Source: an uncultured Polaribacter sp. (GTDB lineage Bacteria; Bacteroidota; Bacteroidia; Flavobacteriales; Flavobacteriaceae). Taken from it: DNA of 64,000 bases. Position 1 is the stretch's first letter, and each line of letters opens with the position of its first letter. The notes below the pieces were generated by a model. It had not been told where the DNA came from and did not search any database. It saw nothing but the letters and a program-made list of their open reading frames with translations. The stretch is from the NCBI GenBank assembly GCA_938084845.1, contig CALKEB010000046.1, positions 1-64,000 on the forward strand, read 5' to 3'. The position numbers were made by a program, and so were the translations under genes. Below are positions 37,046-44,460 of the stretch, piece by piece.

Positions 37046-38608
37046 ATGATTAAAAAGCTTACATCAGCCAGCCAACAAAACGATGCTTTATTCGTTTTAA
37101 TTAAGTCTTTAACTAAATCTGAAAAAAGACAATTTAACCTTTATGTAGGAAGGTTAGAAGGTAATGTGGATGCCAAATTCTTCTCCTTATTTAAGTTTTT
37201 AGAAAAACTTAAAGTGTATGATGAAAAAGAAATAATTAAAAGTGGAATTGTTTCAAAACAGCAATTGTCTAATTTAAAAGCACATTTATACAAACAAATT
37301 TTAATTAGTCTTCGATTAAACCCAGCTCATAAAAATATTAGAATCTTAATCCGAGAACAATTAGACTTCGCAACAGTCCTTTACCAAAAAGGATTGTATA
37401 AACAAAGTTTAAAATTGCTAGATAAAGCTAAAAATCTAGCCTTAGACAATGAGGAAAAAAACATCGCTTATGAAATAGTAGAATTAGAGAAAATAATTGA
37501 AACACAATATATTACAAGAAGCTTAAGCAACAGAGCAAATCAGCTTTCTTTACAAGCTAAAACCTTAAGTCAACAAAACGTAATTGCAAGTAAACTCTCT
37601 AACCTATCCTTACAAATGTATAGCCATTTATTGCAAAATGGTTATGTTAAGAATAACAAAGAATTAGAATTTATTAATCAATATTTTTACAGTAAACTTC
37701 CAAAATACAACTTTAAAACCTTCGGTTTTAGAGAAAAACTATGGCTATATAAAAGTCACTTGTGGTTTAGTTTCTTAACTCAAGATTTTTTACACAGCTA
37801 CAAGTATGCTAGCCAATGGGTTGCTTTGTTTAAAGAGGATAAAAAATACATTTCACAACATCCTGTATTTTATTTAAAAGGAATAAACTACCTATTAGAG
37901 GCATCATTTTTTGTCAAAAAAATCTCTACATTTAAAAATGAGCTCATTGCTTTTGAAACAGAAATCGAAGAGAAGGTTATCCCTTCTAACATGAATACAG
38001 ATTTATTAATGTTTCAATATTTATATGCAAACAAACTACACTTACATTTTCTAGAAGCTACTTTTTCTGAGGGTGAATACTTAGTTGATATTATAAATTA
38101 TAAGTTAGAAAAATATCAAGACAGGTTAGATAGTCATTATATTGTAATGTTATACTATAAAATTGCTTGTTTGTATTTTGGAATGGGCAAAAACGAATTA
38201 TGTATTGCATACCTAGAAAAAATCATACAATCAAAAAAACTGAGTTCTGCCGAAGATTTACAGTGTTTTGCAAGAATACTTAATCTTATTGCTCATTATG
38301 AATGTGGATTGGATTATGATTTAGAACGACAATTTATAGAAACCTATAAATTTTTATTAAAAATGGAAAACTTACAAGAGGTGCAAAAAATATTTTTAAA
38401 ATCTATTAGAGACTTAAGCAATGTTTTTCCAGGTGAAATAAAAAGTGAATTCAAAAAAATACATAACAAATTAAAAATATTTGAGGACCATCCTTATGAA
38501 AAAAGAGCTTTTTTATATTTAGATATTCTATCCTGGTTAGAAAGTAAAATACAAAACAAACCCATTGCGACCATCATTAAAGAAAAAATAATATATACAA
38601 ATAAATAA
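37046..38608 (+). CDS. Conserved helical (TPR-like) protein of unknown function
   Basis: I do not recognise a named family. The 520 residues are almost entirely predicted helix, with repeated pairs of amphipathic helices ('FATVLYQKGLYKQSLKLLDKAKNLALDNEEKNIAYEIVELE', 'VMLYYKIACLYFGMGKNELCIAYLEKII') that resemble tetratricopeptide repeats. The N-terminal 'DALFVLIKSLTKSEKRQFNLYV' looks like a distinct conserved motif. There is no signal peptide or membrane segment. It is transcribed divergently from leuA and stands alone before the thr operon. A scaffold role is possible but only by analogy with TPR proteins. Confidence 0.75.
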   Translation: MIKKLTSASQQNDALFVLIKSLTKSEKRQFNLYVGRLEGNVDAKFFSLFKFLEKLKVYDEKEIIKSGIVSKQQLSNLKAHLYKQILISLRLNPAHKNIRILIREQLDFATVLYQKGLYKQSLKLLDKAKNLALDNEEKNIAYEIVELEKIIETQYITRSLSNRANQLSLQAKTLSQQNVIASKLSNLSLQMYSHLLQNGYVKNNKELEFINQYFYSKLPKYNFKTFGFREKLWLYKSHLWFSFLTQDFLHSYKYASQWVALFKEDKKYISQHPVFYLKGINYLLEASFFVKKISTFKNELIAFETEIEEKVIPSNMNTDLLMFQYLYANKLHLHFLEATFSEGEYLVDIINYKLEKYQDRLDSHYIVMLYYKIACLYFGMGKNELCIAYLEKIIQSKKLSSAEDLQCFARILNLIAHYECGLDYDLERQFIETYKFLLKMENLQEVQKIFLKSIRDLSNVFPGEIKSEFKKIHNKLKIFEDHPYEKRAFLYLDILSWLESKIQNKPIATIIKEKIIYTNK

Positions 38609-38712
38609 TACATAATTTATTTTTAAACCGATCAAATTTTAAGGATAATTCATTAATTAAGTAAATCAGTAAAATATTTAATACTTTCTTACGGTTACAT
38701 TAATAATACTTC

Positions 38713-38720
38713 TATTTTTG
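38713..38720 (+). promoter_or_regulatory. Candidate -7 box of the thr operon
   Basis: TATTTTTG is an exact TAnnTTTG match, about 205 nt upstream of thrA and at the beginning of the probable threonine leader. The -33 region shows no TTTG. Transcription would start close to the GTG at 38725. Confidence 0.45.
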
Positions 38721-38724
38721 TAAC

Positions 38725-38829
38725 GTGAATTTTAACTTAAATTATAAAATAAACTTAAAAGCTACTTATACAGTAGCAATCACCTCATGCGATTCTATTC
38801 GCACTTCAACGACAACAACAACCCTTTAG
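38725..38829 (+). promoter_or_regulatory. Probable threonine leader peptide and attenuation region of thrABC
   Basis: A short frame upstream of thrA ends with codons for Ile-Thr-Ser-Cys-Asp-Ser-Ile-Arg-Thr-Ser-Thr-Thr-Thr-Thr-Thr-Leu and TAG (38827-38829): nine threonine codons in the last 21, five of them in a row (ACG ACA ACA ACA ACC). The start is uncertain; a GTG at 38725 gives 34 residues. The RNA can form a hairpin TGCGA/TCGCA (38788-38803) just before the Thr run and a second, AACCC/GGGTT (38820-38834), that overlaps the stop codon and is followed by a T-rich tract. Thr-rich leader peptides control thr operons by attenuation in enterobacteria; here the same role is inferred from codon content and position. 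Confidence 0.6.
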
Positions 38830-38841
38830 GGGTTTACTTTT
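38820..38841 (+). terminator. Weak hairpin at the end of the threonine leader (possible attenuator)
   Basis: AACCC (38820-38824) pairs with GGGTT (38830-38834) around TTTAG, followed by TACTTTTAC. The stem is short and the T-run broken, so it may only pause polymerase. A further small hairpin TTGCT/AGCAA lies at 38869-38881. Confidence 0.35.
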
Positions 38842-38926
38842 ACACATATCATTTCAGGTTACCATCTATTGCTAAAAGCAATTCAATTATTCATAAATAT
38901 TATTTCGTAAATACTTAAAATTAAAG

Positions 38927-41365
38927 ATGAAAGTATTAAAATTTGGAGGTTCATCTGTAGCCAGCTCAAAAAACATTAAACAAGTACTTAGCATTATTTC
39001 TAACACTTCTAAAGAAGAAAAAATAGCAGTTGTAGTTTCTGCATTTGGTAAAACCACCAATAATCTATTAAGTGGGGCAAATAAAGCTTTAGAAAACTTA
39101 GATGATGCTAAAACTATTTTAACATCGATTAAAAAATTACATTTTAACATTATTAATGATGTAATAAAAACCAATCTTGAAGAAGTATCAGAAGAGGTAA
39201 CAATTCTTTTTAGCAAGTTAAACGCCATTTATGAAGGTATTTTTCTTCTTCAAGAATTGTCTGACAAAACCTTGGCTAAAGTTTCTAGTTTTGGAGAAAG
39301 GTTATCTTCTTACATTATTGCAAATGCAGCAAAAGAAAGTTTAAATGCAACTCATAAAGACAGTAGGGAATTAATTATTACCAATGATATTTATCTAAAT
39401 GCACAAGTTAATTTTAAGAAAACAGATGCATTAATTGCTAGCTATTTTAAAAACAATAAGCATCAAATAACGGTGTTAGGTGGTTTTATTTCTTCTAATA
39501 TAGAAAGCGAAATAACTACTTTAGGTAGAGGAGGTTCTGACTTCTCTGCTTCTATTTATGCTGCGGCTCTAAATGCCTCTGAATTACAAATTTGGACAGA
39601 TGTTTCAGGAATGTTTACAGCAAACCCAACTGTAGTAAAACAAGCACATCCTATTCCAGAAATTTCTTACGAAGAAGCTATGGAACTTTCTCATTTTGGA
39701 GCAAAAGTTTTGTATCCACCAACAATACAACCTGCTTTAAGAAAAGATATACCCATAAAAATTAAAAACACATTTTCACCAGAGAATGAAGGTACCTTAA
39801 TTTGTAAAAATCCGCAAAGTAAAAGTGATGTAAAAGGAATTTCACATATTGATGAAATTAGCTTAATTACTTTAGAAGGTGGAGGAATGATTGGTATTCC
39901 TGGTTTTTCAAAACGTTTATTTGAAGCTTTATCATTAGCACAAATAAATGTGATTTTCATTACTCAAGCATCTTCAGAACACTCAATATGCGTAGGTATT
40001 TATGAAGCTGATGCTGAAAAAGCTAAAGAAGTTTTAGATGCAACTTTTAGCATTGAAATAGATCGTAAGAAAATTAAACCTATTAGTATTGAAAACGATT
40101 TGGCAATTATAGCTGTTGTTGGAGAAAGCATGAAAAATTACCAGGGTTTAAGTGGACAAATGTTTAGTACTTTGGGTAAAAACAACGTAAATGTTAGAGC
40201 TATTGCCCAAGGTTCATCAGAAAAAAACATTTCTGCAGTAATTAATAGTTTTGATGCTAAAAAAGCACTAAATATTTTGCACGAACAATTTTTTGAGGAA
40301 CGCACAAAACAACTTAATTTATTTGTAACCGGAGTTGGAAATGTTGGCGAGCGCTTTTTGGCGCAAATACACCAACAGAAGAAATTTTTAAAGGAGAATC
40401 TTAAACTAAATATTAGGGTTATTGGTATTTCTAACTCAAGAAAAATGTTTTTTGATAAATCTGGAATAAACCTAAAAAACTGGAAAGAATTGTTAGCTAA
40501 TGGTGAAGAAACTTCATTAAGCGCTTTTCATGAGCAAGTAAAAAAGCTAAATTTAAGGAATAGTGTTTTTATTGACAATACAGCTAACAAAAGCGTATCT
40601 GAAGTTTATGCCAACTATTTAAAAGATAGTATTTCTGTGGTAACTTGTAATAAAATTGCTTGTGCTTCTAAATTTAGCAATTATAAAAATTTAAAAAACC
40701 TTTCTAAAAAATACAATGCTTCGTTTTTATTTGAAACCAATGTTGGTGCAGGTTTACCTATTATTGACACTTTAAAAAACTTGGTAAATTCAGGAGATCG
40801 CATTCATAAAATACAAGCAGTTTTATCTGGTAGTTTAAACTTTGTTTTTAACAATTTTAATACAGAAACAACTTTTCATGATGTAGTTCTACAAGCTCAA
40901 AAAGAAGGCTATACAGAACCCGATCCTAAAATAGATTTAAGTGGAATTGATGTTGCCAGAAAAATTTTGATTTTAGCACGTGAAAGTGGATATCAACTAG
41001 AATTAGAAGAAATTAAAAACAATGCTTTTTTACCTGAAGAAAGTTTAAAAACTACAAATAATGATGATTTCTATGGTACTTTAACAAAGAATGAAAATCA
41101 TTTTCAACAGATTTATAGTAAAGCTCAAGAAAAAAATTCACGTTTAAAATATGTGGCTGAATTTACAAATGGACAAGCAAATGTTGGACTACAAGAAATT
41201 CCTGAAGATCATACTTTTTATAATTTAGAAGGAAGTGATAATATTGTATTATTTTTCACAGACAGATATCCAGAAAATCCTTTAATCATAAAAGGTGCAG
41301 GTGCAGGTGCAGATGTAACCGCTTCTGGTATTTTTGCAGATGTAATACGAATTGCAAATCAATAA
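38927..41365 (+). CDS. thrA: Bifunctional aspartate kinase / homoserine dehydrogenase
   Basis: The 812-residue fusion catalyses the first and third steps of the aspartate-to-threonine/methionine pathway. The aspartokinase part (about 1-300) starts with 'KVLKFGGSSVASSKNI' and contains 'TLGRGGSDFSASIYAAAL'. Two ACT-type regulatory regions follow (about 310-455, with 'MSKNYQG'-like 'SMKNYQGLSGQMFSTLGKNNVNVRAIAQGSSE'). The homoserine dehydrogenase part begins near 463 with 'LFVTGVGNVGERFL' and has 'VGAGLPIIDTL'. It lies three bases before thrB. Threonine control of expression is likely through the leader upstream. Confidence 0.96.
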   Translation: MKVLKFGGSSVASSKNIKQVLSIISNTSKEEKIAVVVSAFGKTTNNLLSGANKALENLDDAKTILTSIKKLHFNIINDVIKTNLEEVSEEVTILFSKLNAIYEGIFLLQELSDKTLAKVSSFGERLSSYIIANAAKESLNATHKDSRELIITNDIYLNAQVNFKKTDALIASYFKNNKHQITVLGGFISSNIESEITTLGRGGSDFSASIYAAALNASELQIWTDVSGMFTANPTVVKQAHPIPEISYEEAMELSHFGAKVLYPPTIQPALRKDIPIKIKNTFSPENEGTLICKNPQSKSDVKGISHIDEISLITLEGGGMIGIPGFSKRLFEALSLAQINVIFITQASSEHSICVGIYEADAEKAKEVLDATFSIEIDRKKIKPISIENDLAIIAVVGESMKNYQGLSGQMFSTLGKNNVNVRAIAQGSSEKNISAVINSFDAKKALNILHEQFFEERTKQLNLFVTGVGNVGERFLAQIHQQKKFLKENLKLNIRVIGISNSRKMFFDKSGINLKNWKELLANGEETSLSAFHEQVKKLNLRNSVFIDNTANKSVSEVYANYLKDSISVVTCNKIACASKFSNYKNLKNLSKKYNASFLFETNVGAGLPIIDTLKNLVNSGDRIHKIQAVLSGSLNFVFNNFNTETTFHDVVLQAQKEGYTEPDPKIDLSGIDVARKILILARESGYQLELEEIKNNAFLPEESLKTTNNDDFYGTLTKNENHFQQIYSKAQEKNSRLKYVAEFTNGQANVGLQEIPEDHTFYNLEGSDNIVLFFTDRYPENPLIIKGAGAGADVTASGIFADVIRIANQ

Positions 41366-41368
41366 AAA

Positions 41369-42298
41369 ATGAACTATTTAAAAGTATTTTCTCCTGCCAC
41401 TGTAGCAAATGTCTGTTGTGGTTTCGACTCTCTTGGTTTTGCTGTTGATACAGTTGGAGATGAAATGACCTTTACCAAAACAGCTAGCAAAGGGGTAAAA
41501 ATTACTAGTATCACTGGAGCAACCTTATCTTATAATGTAGATGAAAATGCAGCAAGTGCAGTAGTTCAAAAAATGTTGATAGCGGCTAAAGCAGATTTTG
41601 GAGTGGAATTGACTATTTCCAAAGGCTATTCTCCTGGAAGTGGACTGGGTAGCTCTGCAGCAAGTGCAGCAGGTGCAGCTTTTGGAACAAATCAATTATT
41701 CGGTAATATTTACTCAAAATTAGAATTGGTAAAGTTTGCCATGTTTGGAGAAGAAGTAGCTTGTGGTTCACAAATTGCAGATAATGTTGCTGCTGCCATT
41801 TATGGAGGTTTTGTCCTTATCAGAAGTTATGCCCCTTTAGAGATTGTAAAGCTACCTGTACCCAAAGAATTAAGATTGGTGGCCATTCATCCTCAAGTAG
41901 AAGTAAAGACTAAAGATGCAAGAGAGGTTTTACCCAAACAAATTGATTTAAAAGATGCTATTACGCAATGGGCAAATGTTGGTGGATTAATTAGTGGTTT
42001 ATATACAAACGATTATAATTTAATTAGCAATTCTCTAGTAGATATTATTGTAGAGCCATATCGTAAAAAACTCATTCCTTATTTTGATGATGTTAAAAAT
42101 GCAGGTTTAAAATCTGGTGCTTTAGGAGCAGGGATTTCTGGCTCAGGGCCAACCATTTTTGCTCTTTGTAAAGGTGATGCAAGCGCAAGTGATGTTCACT
42201 CAGCAATTAATGAAAGCTACAAAAACACAGGTATAGATTATACTTTATTTACCTCAAAAATTAACAACCAAGGAATTAAAATTTTAGAATCTAATTAA
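41369..42298 (+). CDS. thrB: Homoserine kinase
   Basis: The 309-residue GHMP kinase phosphorylates homoserine. The ATP-binding motif is 'SPGSGLGSSAASAAGAA' (about residue 87-103), with the N-terminal 'VFSPATVANVCCGFDSLGFAV' and the C-terminal 'GISGSGPTIFAL'. It starts three bases after thrA and ends one base before thrC, a tight operon. Confidence 0.95.
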   Translation: MNYLKVFSPATVANVCCGFDSLGFAVDTVGDEMTFTKTASKGVKITSITGATLSYNVDENAASAVVQKMLIAAKADFGVELTISKGYSPGSGLGSSAASAAGAAFGTNQLFGNIYSKLELVKFAMFGEEVACGSQIADNVAAAIYGGFVLIRSYAPLEIVKLPVPKELRLVAIHPQVEVKTKDAREVLPKQIDLKDAITQWANVGGLISGLYTNDYNLISNSLVDIIVEPYRKKLIPYFDDVKNAGLKSGALGAGISGSGPTIFALCKGDASASDVHSAINESYKNTGIDYTLFTSKINNQGIKILESN

Positions 42299-42299
42299 C

Positions 42300-43583
42300 A
42301 TGCAATATTATAGTTTACACCATAAATCACCCAAAACAAGTTTTAAAAAAGCTGTAATAGAAGGTTTGGCCAAAGACAGAGGAATTTATTTTCCGGAAGA
42401 AATAACACCTTTAGATACTGCATTTATTCAAAATATTTCAAATTACTCCAATCATGAAATTGCCTTTAAAGTTATTCAACAGTTTGTAGGTAATAATATT
42501 CCTGAGCCTGTTTTAAAAGAGATTATAAAAAAAACACTTACTTTCGATTTTCCTATCGAAAAAATTACAGATCAAATTTCATCACTAGAGCTTTTTCATG
42601 GCCCAACAATGGCTTTTAAGGATGTTGGCGCTAAATTTATGGCGCAATGTTTAGAATATTTCAATAAAGATAATGATGAAGAAGTTACGGTTTTAGTGGC
42701 TACTTCTGGTGATACTGGAGGTGCAGTAGCTAATGGCTTTTTAGGCGCAAAAGGTGTAAATGTGGTTATTTTATATCCTTCAGGAAAAGTGAGTGATATT
42801 CAAGAAAAACAACTTACAACTTTAGGTCAAAATATTACAGCTTTAGAAGTAGATGGTGTTTTTGACGATTGCCAAGAGATGGTAAAAACCGCTTTCTTAG
42901 ATGATGAAATTGAAAGAAAATTAACCTCTGCAAATTCAATAAATATTGCAAGATGGCTACCTCAAATGTTTTACTTTTTCTTTGCTTATAAAGCACTACA
43001 TCAAAAAAAGAAGGACCTAGTATTTTCTGTGCCAAGTGGAAATTTTGGTAATATTTGCGCAGGAATCATGGCTCAAAAGTTAGGTTTACCTGTGAAACAT
43101 TTTGTGGCCTCTACCAATGTAAACGATATTGTCCCTAATTATTTAAAAAGTGGTGAGTATACCCCTAAACCATCTAAAGCAACTATTTCTAATGCCATGG
43201 ATGTTGGTAATCCTAGTAACTTTATAAGAATTAGAGAATTGTTTGATAACGATTTACAACAATTAAGAAATTCATTTTCTTCTTATTCTTTTTCTGATGA
43301 TGAAACTAGAGAAAAAATGCAAGATATTTATGATATTTCTGGCTATGTTTCAGATCCTCATGGAGCTGTTGGTTATTTAGGTCTAGAAAAATATGGTTTA
43401 CAAGAAAACGAAATTGGTATCTTTTTAGAAACTGCACATCCTGTTAAATTTCTAGATGTTGTAGAAAGCACCTTACCTGTTCGTGTTGCAATACCAGAGC
43501 AAATTAAGAAGGTAATTGATAAAGAAAAAGTAGCTTTAAAAATTAGTACTTACGAAGATTTAAAATCTTATTTAATGAAATAA
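42300..43583 (+). CDS. thrC: Threonine synthase
   Basis: The 427-residue PLP enzyme forms threonine from O-phosphohomoserine. The PLP lysine is in 'GPTMAFKDVGAKFM' (about residue 107); the phosphate-binding segment is 'VATSGDTGGAVANGF'; 'SVPSGNFGNICAG' is also typical. It ends five bases before a convergent small gene, and no terminator was found in that gap. Confidence 0.96.
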   Translation: MQYYSLHHKSPKTSFKKAVIEGLAKDRGIYFPEEITPLDTAFIQNISNYSNHEIAFKVIQQFVGNNIPEPVLKEIIKKTLTFDFPIEKITDQISSLELFHGPTMAFKDVGAKFMAQCLEYFNKDNDEEVTVLVATSGDTGGAVANGFLGAKGVNVVILYPSGKVSDIQEKQLTTLGQNITALEVDGVFDDCQEMVKTAFLDDEIERKLTSANSINIARWLPQMFYFFFAYKALHQKKKDLVFSVPSGNFGNICAGIMAQKLGLPVKHFVASTNVNDIVPNYLKSGEYTPKPSKATISNAMDVGNPSNFIRIRELFDNDLQQLRNSFSSYSFSDDETREKMQDIYDISGYVSDPHGAVGYLGLEKYGLQENEIGIFLETAHPVKFLDVVESTLPVRVAIPEQIKKVIDKEKVALKISTYEDLKSYLMK

Positions 43584-43588
43584 ACACC

Positions 43589-43792
43589 TTATTTTCTTTG
43601 TTTTGAATTGTAATTTGTTTTTCTGAATATCAGCAGTAAAATACCAAAGTTCATTATTATAGGAATATATTTATGAAGTAAAGGGGTGTCAGTAAAAAAG
43701 CAATAGCTGTAATACCAAAACAATACAAAAGTTATCGCATAAATAATTCTGAGAAGGATTGGCTCTTGGTTAAAAAATTCAAAAATTTTCAT
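43589..43792 (-). CDS. Possible small membrane protein, function unknown
   Basis: The 67-residue product has two hydrophobic segments (about 14-33 and 42-58) separated by a short polar turn, with a basic C-terminus ('RKTNYNSKQRK'). I do not recognise a family. It starts five bases after the pdeM stop on the same strand, so it could be the last gene of the repair cluster. It may also be a chance frame, since hydrophobic residues are easily produced in AT-rich DNA. Confidence 0.45.
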   Translation of the reverse strand: MKIFEFFNQEPILLRIIYAITFVLFWYYSYCFFTDTPLLHKYIPIIMNFGILLLIFRKTNYNSKQRK

Positions 43793-43797
43793 AGATC

Positions 43798-44460
43798 TTA
43801 TATTTCGAAAATACCATCATTGGTAAAACAATAGTTTTTACAGTTTTTAGGCGCATTTCTAGTATTTAAACCTGTAAACAAACTAAATGCAGGTAAAATT
43901 AATTGGGTATTAGTTACCTGAAAACAAGGTAATTTTATGTGTTGCTTACCCTTTCCTTTTATAAAAACTCCTGGGTGTGTGTGCCCAGAAATTGTAAAAT
44001 AATCTGTAGAAGGCGTTACAAAATCATGCACAAATTTTAAGCAATTTAACACTAAATCCTTTTTAAAAACTTCGATTTGAAATTGTTCGTAAATCGAGTT
44101 AGAAAACCGATCATGATTTCCTTTAATTAATTGTATAGATAAATTAGAAAATTGAATACGCCAAGTTTTAAACTCATCTAAATCTGAATTGTATTCTGCA
44201 TGAAATAAATCGCCAACTATAATTAAATTCTCTGCTTTAAAATGTAAAATCAGCTGTTTTAATCTTTCTAAATCTCTAGTTAAAACATTCTTAGGGATAG
44301 GAATTCCGCTTTTTTGGAAATGAGCAGATTTACCAATATGCAAATCACTCAGAATTAAACTTTTTTTAGCCTTCCAGTAAATTACACGTTGATTGGTAAG
44401 TTCTAAAACTTCATCATTACACCAAATTGTTTTAGAAATAATAGAAATGTTTTGCATCAT
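43798..44460 (-). CDS. pdeM: Ligase-associated DNA damage response phosphoesterase PdeM
   Basis: The 220-residue calcineurin-like metallophosphoesterase has the metal motifs 'DLHIGKSAHF', 'VGDLFHAEYNSD', 'KGNHDRF' and 'SGHTHPG'. Members of this small family are manganese-dependent nucleases encoded next to an ATP-dependent ligase, an Lhr-like helicase and a beta-CASP exonuclease. That is exactly its context here. Its start overlaps the helicase stop by four bases. Its role in the cell is presumed to be DNA end processing. Confidence 0.9.
   Translation of the reverse strand: MMQNISIISKTIWCNDEVLELTNQRVIYWKAKKSLILSDLHIGKSAHFQKSGIPIPKNVLTRDLERLKQLILHFKAENLIIVGDLFHAEYNSDLDEFKTWRIQFSNLSIQLIKGNHDRFSNSIYEQFQIEVFKKDLVLNCLKFVHDFVTPSTDYFTISGHTHPGVFIKGKGKQHIKLPCFQVTNTQLILPAFSLFTGLNTRNAPKNCKNYCFTNDGIFEI

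Noticed and set aside
38787-38918. 43-residue ATG-initiated frame overlapping the threonine leader
   Set aside because: It has no bias for any regulatory amino acid; the Thr-rich frame is in another register. It could still be translated, but I see no support.
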